Of a stretch of DNA of 54,475 nt, positions 25,128 to 34,094 are shown piece after piece. The translations under genes and the position numbers were made by a program. Numbering within the stretch: the first letter of the stretch is position 1; each line of letters begins with the position of its first letter. The DNA is from an uncultured Sphingomonas sp. (GTDB lineage Bacteria > Pseudomonadota > Alphaproteobacteria > Sphingomonadales > Sphingomonadaceae), in contig CAJYLQ010000024.1 in the NCBI GenBank assembly GCA_913775975.1, forward strand, positions 1 through 54,475, given 5' to 3'. Under the pieces are notes generated by a model. The model had not been told where the DNA came from. It did no database searches and was given only the letters and a program-made list of their open reading frames with translations.

Positions 25128-26120
25128 ATGAATACGGCATCACAAGTCAGCGTTGTGATCGCAAACTACAATTACGCCAAGTATTTGGCGCGATCGATCG
25201 ACAGCGCGCTCGCGCAGGACGGCGCGGCGGTCGAGGTGATCGTGGTGGATGACGGCTCCACGGATGGGTCTAGGGCGATCATCGAGTCCTTCGGGCAGAA
25301 GATTACCGCGATCTTCCAATCCAATGCCGGGCAACGCGCGGCGAACAATGCCGGTTTTGCCGCAACTTCCGGCGATATCGTCATCTTCCTCGATGCCGAC
25401 GACGTTCTGGAGCCGACGATGGTGCGCGAGGTGCTCGCCGCGTGGCGCCCCGGCATCAGCAAGGTTCAGGTGCTGATGGCCCGGGTCGATTCGGACGAGC
25501 GCCCGCTGGGGTCGACCCTTCCCGTCATCCAGACCGGCCTCACGCCCGGCAATCTGCGGGCCTGGCTGCTCCGGCACGGCGAGTATCCATCGCCTCCCGG
25601 CTCCGGCAACGCCTATGCTCGCGAATTTCTGAATGCCATCTTTCCGATCGGGGCAGAACGAGACAGCTTCACCGATAGCACGTGCATCGCCGCAGCCCCG
25701 CTCTACGGCGATGTCGTGACCGTCGCGAAACCGCTGGTACGCTATCGCATTCATGGTGCCAACGACAGCAACATGGCGGCCAACCCGGCCGTATTCGGTC
25801 GCGAGGTGCAACGCGCCGTCAAGCGGTGGGAAGTGATCCGGGACGCGTGCAGCGCGCTCGACCTGCCGCCGCCTGATGAGGCCATGCTCGCTAGGGGGAA
25901 GCATCTGCTGCAGCTGCGCGCAGCCTCGCTGCGCCTTGCGCCCGACGCGCACCCACTGAAGCCGGATGGCCGCCTCCGGCTGGTGCGCGACGCCGTGCGC
26001 TCGGTCGGGGAGCGAGATTTCGAACCGTTCGGGCGCCGGGCGATGATCGCGGCATGGACAGTCATGGTCGCCGCGTCGCCGAATCCGATGGCGCGCTGGC
26101 TCATCCAAAAGCGTTTCTAA
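25128..26120 (+). CDS. Family 2 glycosyltransferase
   Basis: This 330-residue GT-A enzyme shows VSVVIANYNYAKYLARSID, EVIVVDDGSTDGSRAI and the DxD in IVIFLDADDVLEPTM. It lies in front of the polysaccharide export genes and likely contributes one residue of the repeat unit. ATG 25128 follows GGCGGGGAAAA; the frame is open further upstream but that part lacks family similarity. A nested hairpin (26133-26183) separates it from the outer-membrane barrel gene. Confidence 0.88.
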   Translation: MNTASQVSVVIANYNYAKYLARSIDSALAQDGAAVEVIVVDDGSTDGSRAIIESFGQKITAIFQSNAGQRAANNAGFAATSGDIVIFLDADDVLEPTMVREVLAAWRPGISKVQVLMARVDSDERPLGSTLPVIQTGLTPGNLRAWLLRHGEYPSPPGSGNAYAREFLNAIFPIGAERDSFTDSTCIAAAPLYGDVVTVAKPLVRYRIHGANDSNMAANPAVFGREVQRAVKRWEVIRDACSALDLPPPDEAMLARGKHLLQLRAASLRLAPDAHPLKPDGRLRLVRDAVRSVGERDFEPFGRRAMIAAWTVMVAASPNPMARWLIQKRF

Positions 26121-26132
26121 CGGCGGGCGGTT

Positions 26133-26183
26133 CCCGAAAAGGGGTGCCCCGGAACGCCCGGGGCGGTTCCGGCACGTTTCGGG
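26133..26183 (+). other. Nested hairpin upstream of the beta-barrel gene
   Basis: The inner arms GCCCCGG (26146-26152) and CCGGGGC (26158-26164) pair around AACGC. Outer arms CCCGAAA (26133) and TTTCGGG (26177) can also pair. No T-run follows, so it may be a leader structure or a weak terminator after the glycosyltransferase gene rather than a classical terminator. Confidence 0.4.
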
Positions 26184-26271
26184 TCACATCGGCGCGACAC
26201 TTCATCATTACCGCTGGCGAAACAGGCCATGCTGCGGTACAGCATAAACCGGGGACTGGGGCAGAATACGC

Positions 26272-27600
26272 TTGCACAACAATCGTCGGTCATCGCTGCG
26301 GGGGCGTTTCGCCCTGGACAGTCTGGCGGGGAAATCTCTGCCAAGGGCGGCGGTTGCGGTCGCAACCGCACTATGCGTTCAATTCCCCGGTTCCGCTGCA
26401 GCGCAACAAAGCCCTCGGCGCGTCGATGGCCCGCTGTTCCGGGACGACGTCGCAGGCGCGCGTAACGAAGACGACGATGTCCGGCCGCTGATGATCGGTC
26501 AGTTCCGCGTTCGCCCGGTGCTGGATGCCGCGACGGGGTATGACGGCAACGTCTTCAACGTCCAGGATGGCCGAAGCGACCGATATCTCGTCGCCAGCCC
26601 GAGACTGGACGTGGAGGACGACTGGGGCGGCGGCAATCTGTCGCTGTCCGGCGGCGCGACAGTCCTGCGATACGCCCGGCTGACGAGCGAGAACTCCCTG
26701 GCCCTCAACGGACGGGCGAGTGGCCGGGTCGACTTGTCGGGTACGGATCGGCTCGATACCAACCTGTCGGTCGCGCGCATTCCCGAGCCGCGCGGTACCG
26801 GCGGCGTCGGCATCGGCCTGGCTCGCCCGCTGATCCGCAACGAATTCCATTCGGGCATCGGCGGTACCGCGGAGGTCGGCGGCCTCGTATTCAGCGGCGC
26901 GCTGCGGGCCGACACCCAGCGCTATGGCGACGTGCCGCTGCGCAGCGGCCGGATCGCCGACCAGCGCTATCGCAATCTCGACACCGTGCGCGCCGTGGTC
27001 GAACTGGGCAGGCGGTTGGGCGGCAATCTGGTCGCGTTCACGCAAGCCGACGTCGCGCGCGATCGATCGGTCTCGACGCCAGCCGCGCTCAATCGCGATG
27101 CGATCGGCCAGACCTATTCGATGGGCGTGCGCGGGGATCTCGCGCCGTTGGTCACCGCGCAGATCGTGCTCGGCTATCGCCGCGTCGACTACGCCAATCC
27201 GGTGTATCCGGACTTCGCCGGCCCCGGCTATGCCGCGACCATCGACTGGTATCCGCGTCCGCTTCTGTCGATGCGACTGACGGCGGACCGCCTTTTCGCC
27301 AATAGCGGGATCGCCGGAGCCGCCGGGATCGATACCCGGCGCGAGCAGCTGACCGTGTTCTGGGATCCGACGCGGATCACGCGGGTCCGGCTTTCGACGA
27401 CGCGGTTCGACGAACGGTATCGCGGTGCCGCGCTGAGCAGCGGGGGAGTGGAAGCGCAGGTCAGCATCCGCTATGCCTTCTCACGCCATGCTGCTCTCAC
27501 CGGAAGCATCGGATATCGTGACCGATCGTCGTCCAACACCGCGCTGGTCAGCCCCTATCGGGCGGGCACGGCGCTGGTCGGGCTCAGCCTAGTCCCATGA
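26272..27600 (+). CDS. Outer-membrane beta-barrel protein of the polysaccharide cluster
   Basis: The 442-residue product has a long basic N-terminus, a signal peptide (AVAVATALCVQFPGSAAAQ) and then repeated amphipathic strands (FRVRPVLDAATGYDGNVF, YLVASPRLDVEDDW, LRLTADRLFANSG type patterns), ending TALVGLSLVP. It resembles the BBP2-like outer-membrane barrels found in exopolysaccharide loci. With the short export lipoprotein at 33529 it may form the outer-membrane exit path. No ATG is available before residue 70; TTG at 26272 is the likely start. The stop overlaps a 17-codon mini-frame leading into the kinase gene. Confidence 0.8.
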   Translation: MHNNRRSSLRGRFALDSLAGKSLPRAAVAVATALCVQFPGSAAAQQSPRRVDGPLFRDDVAGARNEDDDVRPLMIGQFRVRPVLDAATGYDGNVFNVQDGRSDRYLVASPRLDVEDDWGGGNLSLSGGATVLRYARLTSENSLALNGRASGRVDLSGTDRLDTNLSVARIPEPRGTGGVGIGLARPLIRNEFHSGIGGTAEVGGLVFSGALRADTQRYGDVPLRSGRIADQRYRNLDTVRAVVELGRRLGGNLVAFTQADVARDRSVSTPAALNRDAIGQTYSMGVRGDLAPLVTAQIVLGYRRVDYANPVYPDFAGPGYAATIDWYPRPLLSMRLTADRLFANSGIAGAAGIDTRREQLTVFWDPTRITRVRLSTTRFDERYRGAALSSGGVEAQVSIRYAFSRHAALTGSIGYRDRSSSNTALVSPYRAGTALVGLSLVP

Positions 27601-27650
27601 TGACCGTCGGCAATCGCTTCTGTTTCTATTGGCTTCGGATGAACGCATGA
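27597..27650 (+). CDS. 17-residue coupling mini-ORF
   Basis: The frame ATGATGACC... to TGA encodes MMTVGNRFCFYWLRMNA. Its start overlaps the stop of the beta-barrel gene (ATGA) and its stop overlaps the start of the kinase gene (ATGA). It could carry ribosomes across the 46-base gap. Whether the peptide has a function of its own cannot be judged. Confidence 0.3.
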   Translation: MMTVGNRFCFYWLRMNA

Positions 27651-29860
27651 CCATGCCCCAACGCTTCGACCGGCGCGCATCCGACGTGCAGCCCGTGTCG
27701 CCCAGGCCGGACCTGTCGACTCCGGCGGGGGAAAGCATCGGCCTGCTGACCATTCTGCGCCGCCGGATCCTCTTGGTGACCTGCGTCGTCGCGATCTGCA
27801 CCATGCTGGCATTGATCGTCACCACCGCCCTGCCGCGTCGCTATGTGGCGGAGGCATCGGTCGCTCTCGATGTCGATCCGGGCAACGCGCTGCCCGGGGG
27901 CCGCCAGGATCAGGTGGTACCGGGGCGAACGCTGGAACAGATCGTCCAGACGGAGATCCAGATCGTCACCTCCCGCGCCATGGCGGAGCGGGTATTCGAC
28001 GACCCCGCTGTGGGACGCGACCCGGCGCTGGCGCGCATTCTCGATCGCCCCGGTACGCTGCGTACCCTGATCGGCGGCGGGGCGACACCGGCCGTTTCGG
28101 CGTCGCCCGCTTATCGGGACAGCGCGATCAACTATCTGCAGCGCGGCGTTCAGGCCTATCAGCAGCAGGAATCCGCCGTGCTGCGGATCGCGTTCACCAC
28201 TGGCGAACCCGCGCTCGCGGCGCAGATCGCGAATGCCTACGCGCGGGCATATTCGTCGGACAAGGTCAGCGTCGCGGCGGACGAAAACCAGGAATCGGTG
28301 GCGGCGCTGAAGACCCGGCTGGCGGAGTTGCAGGAACGCGCCCAGGCCGAATTCGCCGCCGTCCAACGCTATCGTATCGCCAACAACCTGCTCAGCTCCG
28401 CCGCGACGTCGCTTACCGAGGGTGAGATCTCCACCTATAACCAGCAGGTCGCCGGCGCCCGGGCCCAGGCGTCGGAGGATCAAGCCCGCCTGTCCGCCGC
28501 GCGGGCACAGCTGAGGGCGGGGCGCGGCACCGTCGGCGAGGCCGCCAGCTCCGGCGTCATCCAGAGCCTGCGCAGCCAGCGGGCGACCCTCAGTGCCCAG
28601 GTGGCGGACATGGCGAGCCGCTATCGCGCGGACCACCCCGATCTCGTCGCGGCGCGGCAGCAGGTGGCGGATATCGACCGGCAGATCGACGACGAGGTCG
28701 ACCGCATCCTGAAATCGCTCGAAGCCCGGGCGCGCACCTCGCAGGAGCGGCTCCAGTCGCTGCAGGCGAGCCGTGGCGGCGCGCGCGCTGCCCTTGCAGG
28801 AAACAACAGCGCGCTGGTCGAACTCAACGAGTTGCAGCGCCGCGCCGATGCTTCGCAAAGCCTCTACGAAACCTATTTGAACCGCTATCGGGAGGCGGTG
28901 GCGCGTACCGGTTCGGAACGTGCCGGCGTCCGTCTGCTCAGCGCGGCGCTGGAGCCGACCGCGCCCGTCAGCCCCAGCCTGCCGCTCAACCTGGCCTTCG
29001 GTTTCCTGCTCGGTTGCCTGCTGGGCGTCGGCGGCGCGGTGCTCGCGGAGGCGAACTTCCCCGGCTTCACCACCGCCGACGACGTGGAACGGAAGCTGGG
29101 CATCCCCGCTTTCGGTTCAATCCCGCTGCTGAAGGCGATCGCCTCGCCCGCCACCTCGGGCGCCGATGCGGTCCGCCTGCAGCCGGGCGGCCTGATCGCG
29201 GAATCGGTGCGCAGCGTTTTCGTGCGCGCGACCCAGGTCGCCGGGCGCTACGGCGTCGTCGCGCTGGCATCGGCACTGCCGAACGAAGGGAAGACGACGA
29301 TGGCCCGGATGCTGGGCCGCGTTCTTGCCGCCGCCGGACAGCGCACGCTCATCATCGACTGCGACGTCGTGCAGCGTGGCCTGTCGCTGCAGGCGGGCGC
29401 GGCCTCCGGCGGGCCGGGGCTGGCGGACGTTCTGGCGGGGCATGTGCCGCTGGACGATGCGCTGGTCGCCGATGGAGCGGCCGGCCCCGTCATCCTGCCG
29501 CTGACCGCCCCCTTCCCCGAAGGTCAGCGGCTGATGCAGGGTCGCGCCTTTCCCGATCTGCTCGAAACCTGTCGGGGCATGTTCGACATCGTGCTGCTCG
29601 ATTGCCCCCCGATCCTCGCGATCGCCGATGGCCGCGAGATCGTCGGGCTGGCGGACGTCACGTTGTTCAGCGTGCTGTGGCGGAAGACGCGCGCGGCGAC
29701 CGTGCTGGCCGCGCTGCGGCTACTGCCCGCCGACGCCGTTCCGCGCACGGGCGTCTTCCTCAACAAGGTGGACATCCGCAAGCGGCGGCGTTTCGGCGGC
29801 AGCGACGCGGCCTTCTATTATCGCGAATATCATCAATATTATCAGGGTGGTTCGCGCTGA
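27647..29860 (+). CDS. Fused polysaccharide co-polymerase and tyrosine autokinase (Wzc/ExoP type)
   Basis: The 737-residue protein has a first membrane helix at about residues 41-62, a long periplasmic coiled-coil region (EERAQAEFAAVQRYR-like heptads, residues 200-410) and a second helix near 445-467. A cytoplasmic BY-kinase domain follows: Walker A ALPNEGKTT near 541-550, Walker A' LIIDCDVV, Walker B IVLLDCPP. The tail AFYYREYHQYYQ supplies five tyrosines for autophosphorylation. It controls chain length and couples polymerisation to export. ATG 27647 is preferred over the TTG at 27629. The gene overlaps the next glycosyltransferase (TGATG). Confidence 0.93.
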   Translation: MTMPQRFDRRASDVQPVSPRPDLSTPAGESIGLLTILRRRILLVTCVVAICTMLALIVTTALPRRYVAEASVALDVDPGNALPGGRQDQVVPGRTLEQIVQTEIQIVTSRAMAERVFDDPAVGRDPALARILDRPGTLRTLIGGGATPAVSASPAYRDSAINYLQRGVQAYQQQESAVLRIAFTTGEPALAAQIANAYARAYSSDKVSVAADENQESVAALKTRLAELQERAQAEFAAVQRYRIANNLLSSAATSLTEGEISTYNQQVAGARAQASEDQARLSAARAQLRAGRGTVGEAASSGVIQSLRSQRATLSAQVADMASRYRADHPDLVAARQQVADIDRQIDDEVDRILKSLEARARTSQERLQSLQASRGGARAALAGNNSALVELNELQRRADASQSLYETYLNRYREAVARTGSERAGVRLLSAALEPTAPVSPSLPLNLAFGFLLGCLLGVGGAVLAEANFPGFTTADDVERKLGIPAFGSIPLLKAIASPATSGADAVRLQPGGLIAESVRSVFVRATQVAGRYGVVALASALPNEGKTTMARMLGRVLAAAGQRTLIIDCDVVQRGLSLQAGAASGGPGLADVLAGHVPLDDALVADGAAGPVILPLTAPFPEGQRLMQGRAFPDLLETCRGMFDIVLLDCPPILAIADGREIVGLADVTLFSVLWRKTRAATVLAALRLLPADAVPRTGVFLNKVDIRKRRRFGGSDAAFYYREYHQYYQGGSR

Positions 29861-30975
29861 TGGCCGGAGCGGGATACAAGCCACGGCGCGTCGCGATCGT
29901 CCACTATTGGCTGGTGGGAATGCGCGGGGGCGAACGCGTGCTGGAGCGGCTGCTGCGCCTGTACCCGGGTGCCGACATCTTCACGCACGTCTACGTCCCC
30001 GACCGCGTCTCGGGCTTCATCCGCAGTCATACGGTCAAGACCAGCTTCATCCAGAAGCTGCCGGGAGCCGCCCGGCTGTACCAGCGCTACCTGCCGCTGA
30101 TGCCGCTGGCGCTGGAGGAACTGGACCTAAGCGGCTACGACCTGGTCATCAGCAGTGAATCCGGTCCCGCCAAGGGCGTCATCGCCGATCCCGACGCGCT
30201 GCATGTATGCTACTGCCATTCGCCGATGCGGTATCTGTGGGACAATTACCACGAATACCGGGCCAGCAGCGGCCGCCTTGCCCGGCTCGCCATGCCGTTG
30301 CTCATGCATCGCCTGCGCCGCTGGGACGTCAGCAGCGCCCAGCACATCGATCTGATCGCCGCCAATTCGGGTTTCATTCGCCAGCGTGTCCACCGCGCCT
30401 GGAACCGCGAGGCGGAGGTGATCTTCCCCCCGGTCGCCGTCGACGAATTCGCGCCGACGCGCGAACGTGGCGGCTATTATCTCTGGCTCAGCCAGATGAC
30501 GCCCTACAAGCGAGCCGATCTTGCGGTGGAGGCGTTCAACCGGCTGAAACTGCCGCTGCTGGTGGTGGGCGATGGCGAAATGGCGCGCGCGGTCGAAAAG
30601 ATGGCCGGCCCCACCATCACCTTCAGGAAACGGCTCGATTTCGCGGGCCTTAAAAAGGCCTATGCGGAATGTCGCGCGCTCGTGTTTACGGCGCGGGAGG
30701 ATTTCGGCATGGTGCCCGTGGAGGCTAATGCGAGCGGCCGGCCCGTCATCGCGTTCGGCGCCGGCGGTGCGCTCGATACCGTGGTCCCGGGCGAAAGCGG
30801 CATGCTGTTCGCGGAGCAGACGGTGGACTCGCTCGTCGACGCTGTCGAGCGGTTCGAGCGGACGGAAGCGGATTTCTCGCCCGATCGCTGCATCGCGAAC
30901 GCCCGCCGTTTCGCACCGGAACGGTTCGACGCGGCATTTACCGCGCTGGTCGACCGCGGCTTCGCCTCGCGATGA
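29860..30975 (+). CDS. Family 4 glycosyltransferase
   Basis: The 371-residue GT-B enzyme has RVAIVHYWLVGMRGGERVLE at residues 9-28, CYCHSPMRYLWDNY, and a donor domain with YYLWLSQMTPYKRADLAVEA and the EX7E-type motif EDFGMVPVEANASGRPVI. It resembles WbaZ/GumH-like transferases that commonly use GDP-mannose, but donor specificity is not certain. It overlaps the kinase stop at its start and the polymerase start at its end, so it lies in the middle of a tightly packed operon. Confidence 0.9.
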   Translation: MAGAGYKPRRVAIVHYWLVGMRGGERVLERLLRLYPGADIFTHVYVPDRVSGFIRSHTVKTSFIQKLPGAARLYQRYLPLMPLALEELDLSGYDLVISSESGPAKGVIADPDALHVCYCHSPMRYLWDNYHEYRASSGRLARLAMPLLMHRLRRWDVSSAQHIDLIAANSGFIRQRVHRAWNREAEVIFPPVAVDEFAPTRERGGYYLWLSQMTPYKRADLAVEAFNRLKLPLLVVGDGEMARAVEKMAGPTITFRKRLDFAGLKKAYAECRALVFTAREDFGMVPVEANASGRPVIAFGAGGALDTVVPGESGMLFAEQTVDSLVDAVERFERTEADFSPDRCIANARRFAPERFDAAFTALVDRGFASR

Positions 30976-32390
30976 TTCCGACAGTCTTCGGGGCTCTGGT
31001 CGCTGGCGTCGCCTTTCCGATCCTGCTGCGCGGGACGGTGTGGGATGCGCTGCGGATGGTGCTCGTGATGACGCTGCTGGGCGGATCGGCCGCCGTCATC
31101 CTCTCTTCAGGCAGTTCGATACCGCCGGCCATCCCGGCGATGCTCGTGCTGGTCGCCCGGATCTGGCAGGACCGGGGCCGCCTGCGGGGGGCGATAGCCG
31201 CCGCGCCCGGCGCGGGGGCGGGCCCGATGCTCTTCTTCGCGCTGTACGGCGTCGTCGGCGCGTTCCTGCTACCCCGCATCTTCGCGCGCGCCATGCTTGT
31301 CGCGCCGATGCAGCCACTGGAGACCGGCGGCCTGTTCGCGGTCGCGCCGCTGACCTTCACGGCGCAGAACGTCAATGCCGCCGTCTATCTGATCTTCACC
31401 GCCACCGCGTTCATATCCGGATTCATCGCGGCGCGCGGCGCAATCGAACCCCGCGCGCTGGCGCGTTTCGCCGCGGTGCTCGCGCTCGTCCATGCGGGCT
31501 TCGGATGGTACGACATCGTGACGCGCGGCACCCCCGCATGGGTGCTCATCGACCTGTTCCGCAATGCCAATTACGCGATGCTGCAGCAGGGCGCCGGCAT
31601 TCTTCCCCGCATGGCAGGCATATTTCCCGAACCGTCCGCTTTCGCCGCCTATGGCTTCGCCTGGTGCGTGCTATGTTCGGAACTCTGGATCCGTCGTATC
31701 GAGCCGGGTCTGACCGGGTCGGCGGCGGCGGTAATGGCGTTATCGCTCGTCATCTCCACGTCGTCGTCCGCCTATCTCTCGCTGGTCGCCTATGCGCTCA
31801 TCCTACTGGTTCGCATCGTCTATCTGCGCGGCGGGCCGCGTGGCCGTCAGCTGGGAATCGTGCTGTTCGGGTTGCTGGGCGCGGTCGTGACGGCGCTGGC
31901 GATGGCCGTTCTGCTGCCCGCGCTCGCCAAGGCGCTTGCGACCGTGCTCGGCGACATGACGACGGGGAAGGTGGACAGCGAATCCGGGCTTCAGCGGGGC
32001 TTCTGGGCGCGCCAGGGGATCGACGCCTTCGCCGTATCCGCCGGGCTGGGGATCGGACCGGGCAGCTTTCGCTCGTCCAGCATCGCCACCGCGATCCTCG
32101 GTTCGGTCGGGGTGCCCGGCACGGCCGCGATCCTCATCGTCCTGGGCATGATCCTGCGGGCGACATGGCGTGCGTCGCAACAACCGACCCGCAATGACGA
32201 GGCCGCCCTCGCCGCGTCACTCGGCTGCACGGCACTCGTCATGCTGGTCCCGGCGTTCGCGGGCGCCGCCTCGCCGGACCCCGGCCTGTTATGGGGGCTG
32301 ATCGCCGGCGGAGCGCTCGGCTTTGCGTCCCGCACGGCGACCGACGGAGCCGATCCGGCGCCGCGCCGGCCGATGGCGGTACGGGCATGA
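30972..32390 (+). CDS. O-antigen polymerase/ligase-like membrane protein (Wzy)
   Basis: The 472-residue protein has about ten to twelve hydrophobic segments and a large loop containing LPRMAGIFPEPSAFAAYGF. It ends with a conserved-looking block GLQRGFWARQGIDAFAVSAG and GLGIGPGSFRSSS. The GxGPGSF segment and the overall pattern are those of Wzy-type polymerases. It would join lipid-linked repeat units on the periplasmic side. Four-base overlaps join it to glycosyltransferase genes on both sides. Confidence 0.82.
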   Translation: MIPTVFGALVAGVAFPILLRGTVWDALRMVLVMTLLGGSAAVILSSGSSIPPAIPAMLVLVARIWQDRGRLRGAIAAAPGAGAGPMLFFALYGVVGAFLLPRIFARAMLVAPMQPLETGGLFAVAPLTFTAQNVNAAVYLIFTATAFISGFIAARGAIEPRALARFAAVLALVHAGFGWYDIVTRGTPAWVLIDLFRNANYAMLQQGAGILPRMAGIFPEPSAFAAYGFAWCVLCSELWIRRIEPGLTGSAAAVMALSLVISTSSSAYLSLVAYALILLVRIVYLRGGPRGRQLGIVLFGLLGAVVTALAMAVLLPALAKALATVLGDMTTGKVDSESGLQRGFWARQGIDAFAVSAGLGIGPGSFRSSSIATAILGSVGVPGTAAILIVLGMILRATWRASQQPTRNDEAALAASLGCTALVMLVPAFAGAASPDPGLLWGLIAGGALGFASRTATDGADPAPRRPMAVRA

Positions 32391-33532
32391 TCGATCGCGC
32401 CCCGCCCCGTTCGTCACGCCCGGTGCGCTGCCTCATCAACGGGCGCTTTATCGGCGCGCCCGCGACCGGCGTGCAGCGGGTCGCCGCCGAAATCGCCCGA
32501 ACGCTCGGCGGCGCTTGGCGGGACGGCGAACCGTGGCTGGAGGGCCTCGACCTGGCGATCGCGACGCCGTCGTCGCTGGCGGATCGCGCGGCGGAATTCG
32601 GGCTGCCGGTCGTGACGCTCGACCCGCTTCGGGGGAACGCGTGGGAGCAGGTCACGCTGGCGGCGCGCGGCGATGCCGACATCGTGCTGAACCTGTGCAA
32701 CATGGGGCCGCTGCTCCGCACCCGTTCCGTGACGATGATCCACGACGCGCAGGTCTTCCAGTCGCCGCAATCCTATTCGCGCGCCTTTCGCGGCTGGTAC
32801 ACCATCGCGCACCGGGTGATCGGCCGCCGCCACGCGGCGGTGCTGACGGTGTCCGACTTTTCCGCCCGCGCGCTGGTGGACGCGGGTGTCAGCGACCGGG
32901 CGATTCCGGTCTACAATGGCGGCGACCATGTGCTGCGCGTGACCGCCGACCATGCCGTACCGGCGCGTCTTGGCCTGGTCGGGCGCCCCTATGTCGTCGC
33001 GCCGTCCAGTACGATGGCGCACAAGAATATCGCGCTGCTGCTGCGCGCCTTCGCGGACCCCCGCCTGTCCCACGTCACGCTGGTCCTTTACGGATCGGCG
33101 GGCCACGCGGATTTCGCCGCCGCCGGCATGTCGCCTTCGGCGAATGTCGTCTTCGCCGGCAGGGTCGACGATGGCGGGATGCGCGCGCTGCTGGAGGGGG
33201 CCGTGTGTCTCGCCTTTCCCTCCCGTACCGAAGGGTTCGGCCTGCCACCGCTGGAGGCGATGCATCTCGGGTGCCCCGTCGTGACCACGGGATGCGGCGC
33301 GATCCGCGAGGTGTGCGGCGATGCCGTGCGCTATGCCGGGCCCGACGACGCGGCCGAATGGACGGGCATCCTCGCACGCCTCTGCGCCGACGTAGGGGAG
33401 CGCGCGGGGATGGCCGACGCGGGAAGGGCCCGGGCCGCCGGATTTACCTGGACGATCGCCGCCCGGCGGGTGGCAACCGTGCTGCGCCAGTTCGGCCGGG
33501 CGGGACATACAGAGGAACGAGCACCAGCATGA
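32387..33532 (+). CDS. Family 4 glycosyltransferase
   Basis: The 381-residue GT-B enzyme has an N-terminal acceptor domain (CLINGRFIGAPATGVQRVA) and a donor domain with YVVAPSSTMAHKNIALLL and EGFGLPPLEAMHLGCPVVTT, which carries the nucleotide-sugar glutamates. It adds a sugar to the lipid-linked repeat unit; donor unknown. ATG 32387 overlaps the polymerase stop (ATGA), and the 3' end overlaps the export lipoprotein gene. Confidence 0.9.
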   Translation: MIDRAPPRSSRPVRCLINGRFIGAPATGVQRVAAEIARTLGGAWRDGEPWLEGLDLAIATPSSLADRAAEFGLPVVTLDPLRGNAWEQVTLAARGDADIVLNLCNMGPLLRTRSVTMIHDAQVFQSPQSYSRAFRGWYTIAHRVIGRRHAAVLTVSDFSARALVDAGVSDRAIPVYNGGDHVLRVTADHAVPARLGLVGRPYVVAPSSTMAHKNIALLLRAFADPRLSHVTLVLYGSAGHADFAAAGMSPSANVVFAGRVDDGGMRALLEGAVCLAFPSRTEGFGLPPLEAMHLGCPVVTTGCGAIREVCGDAVRYAGPDDAAEWTGILARLCADVGERAGMADAGRARAAGFTWTIAARRVATVLRQFGRAGHTEERAPA

Positions 33533-34080
33533 GAACCATCCTCCTCCTCGTCGCCGGCCTGGCGATGACGACCGCCTGTGCCGCGCGGCAGCCGATCGCC
33601 ACGTTGCCGCCCGCCAGCGCCTATCGCTACGTGATCGGCACGGGCGACGTGCTGAAGGTCAGCGTCTATCGTGAAGCGCAGCTGTCGGGCGAGTATCCCG
33701 TGGACGGCCGCGGCATGATCGCCATTCCGCTGGTCGGCACGATCCACGTCGGCGGCGGATCGCTTGACGACGCGCAGGCGGCGATCGCCGCCGCGCTGAA
33801 CAAGACCGCGACGCTCAACGCCCGCGTCGTGGTCGAGACGGCGAAGTTCCGCCCGGTCTATATCCTCGGCGAAGTCGTGAAGCCCGGCGAATACGCCTAT
33901 CAGGAACGGATGACCCTGCCGGCGCTGGTCGCCACGGCGGGCGGGTTCCATTTTCGGGCGAACAAGAAGATCGCCTATGTCCGCCATGACGACGAGGATA
34001 CGGAGCACGCCTATCACCTGACCAGCGGCGCGGTGGTACGCCCGGGCGATGTGGTGCGGATCGGCTCGACGATCTTCTGA
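33529..34080 (+). CDS. Short polysaccharide export lipoprotein (OPX, GumB-like)
   Basis: The 183-residue protein has a lipoprotein signal with cysteine at residue 17 (AMTTAC), the polysaccharide export domain YVIGTGDVLKVSVYREAQLS, and one SLBB-like segment (PVYILGEVVKPGEYAYQ). It is about half the length of E. coli Wza and lacks the C-terminal amphipathic helix that forms Wza's outer-membrane pore, so it is of the GumB type. It probably needs a separate outer-membrane channel, for which the beta-barrel protein at 26272-27600 is the obvious candidate. Confidence 0.92.
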   Translation: MRTILLLVAGLAMTTACAARQPIATLPPASAYRYVIGTGDVLKVSVYREAQLSGEYPVDGRGMIAIPLVGTIHVGGGSLDDAQAAIAAALNKTATLNARVVVETAKFRPVYILGEVVKPGEYAYQERMTLPALVATAGGFHFRANKKIAYVRHDDEDTEHAYHLTSGAVVRPGDVVRIGSTIF

Positions 34081-34094
34081 TCCGGCCCATCTTC

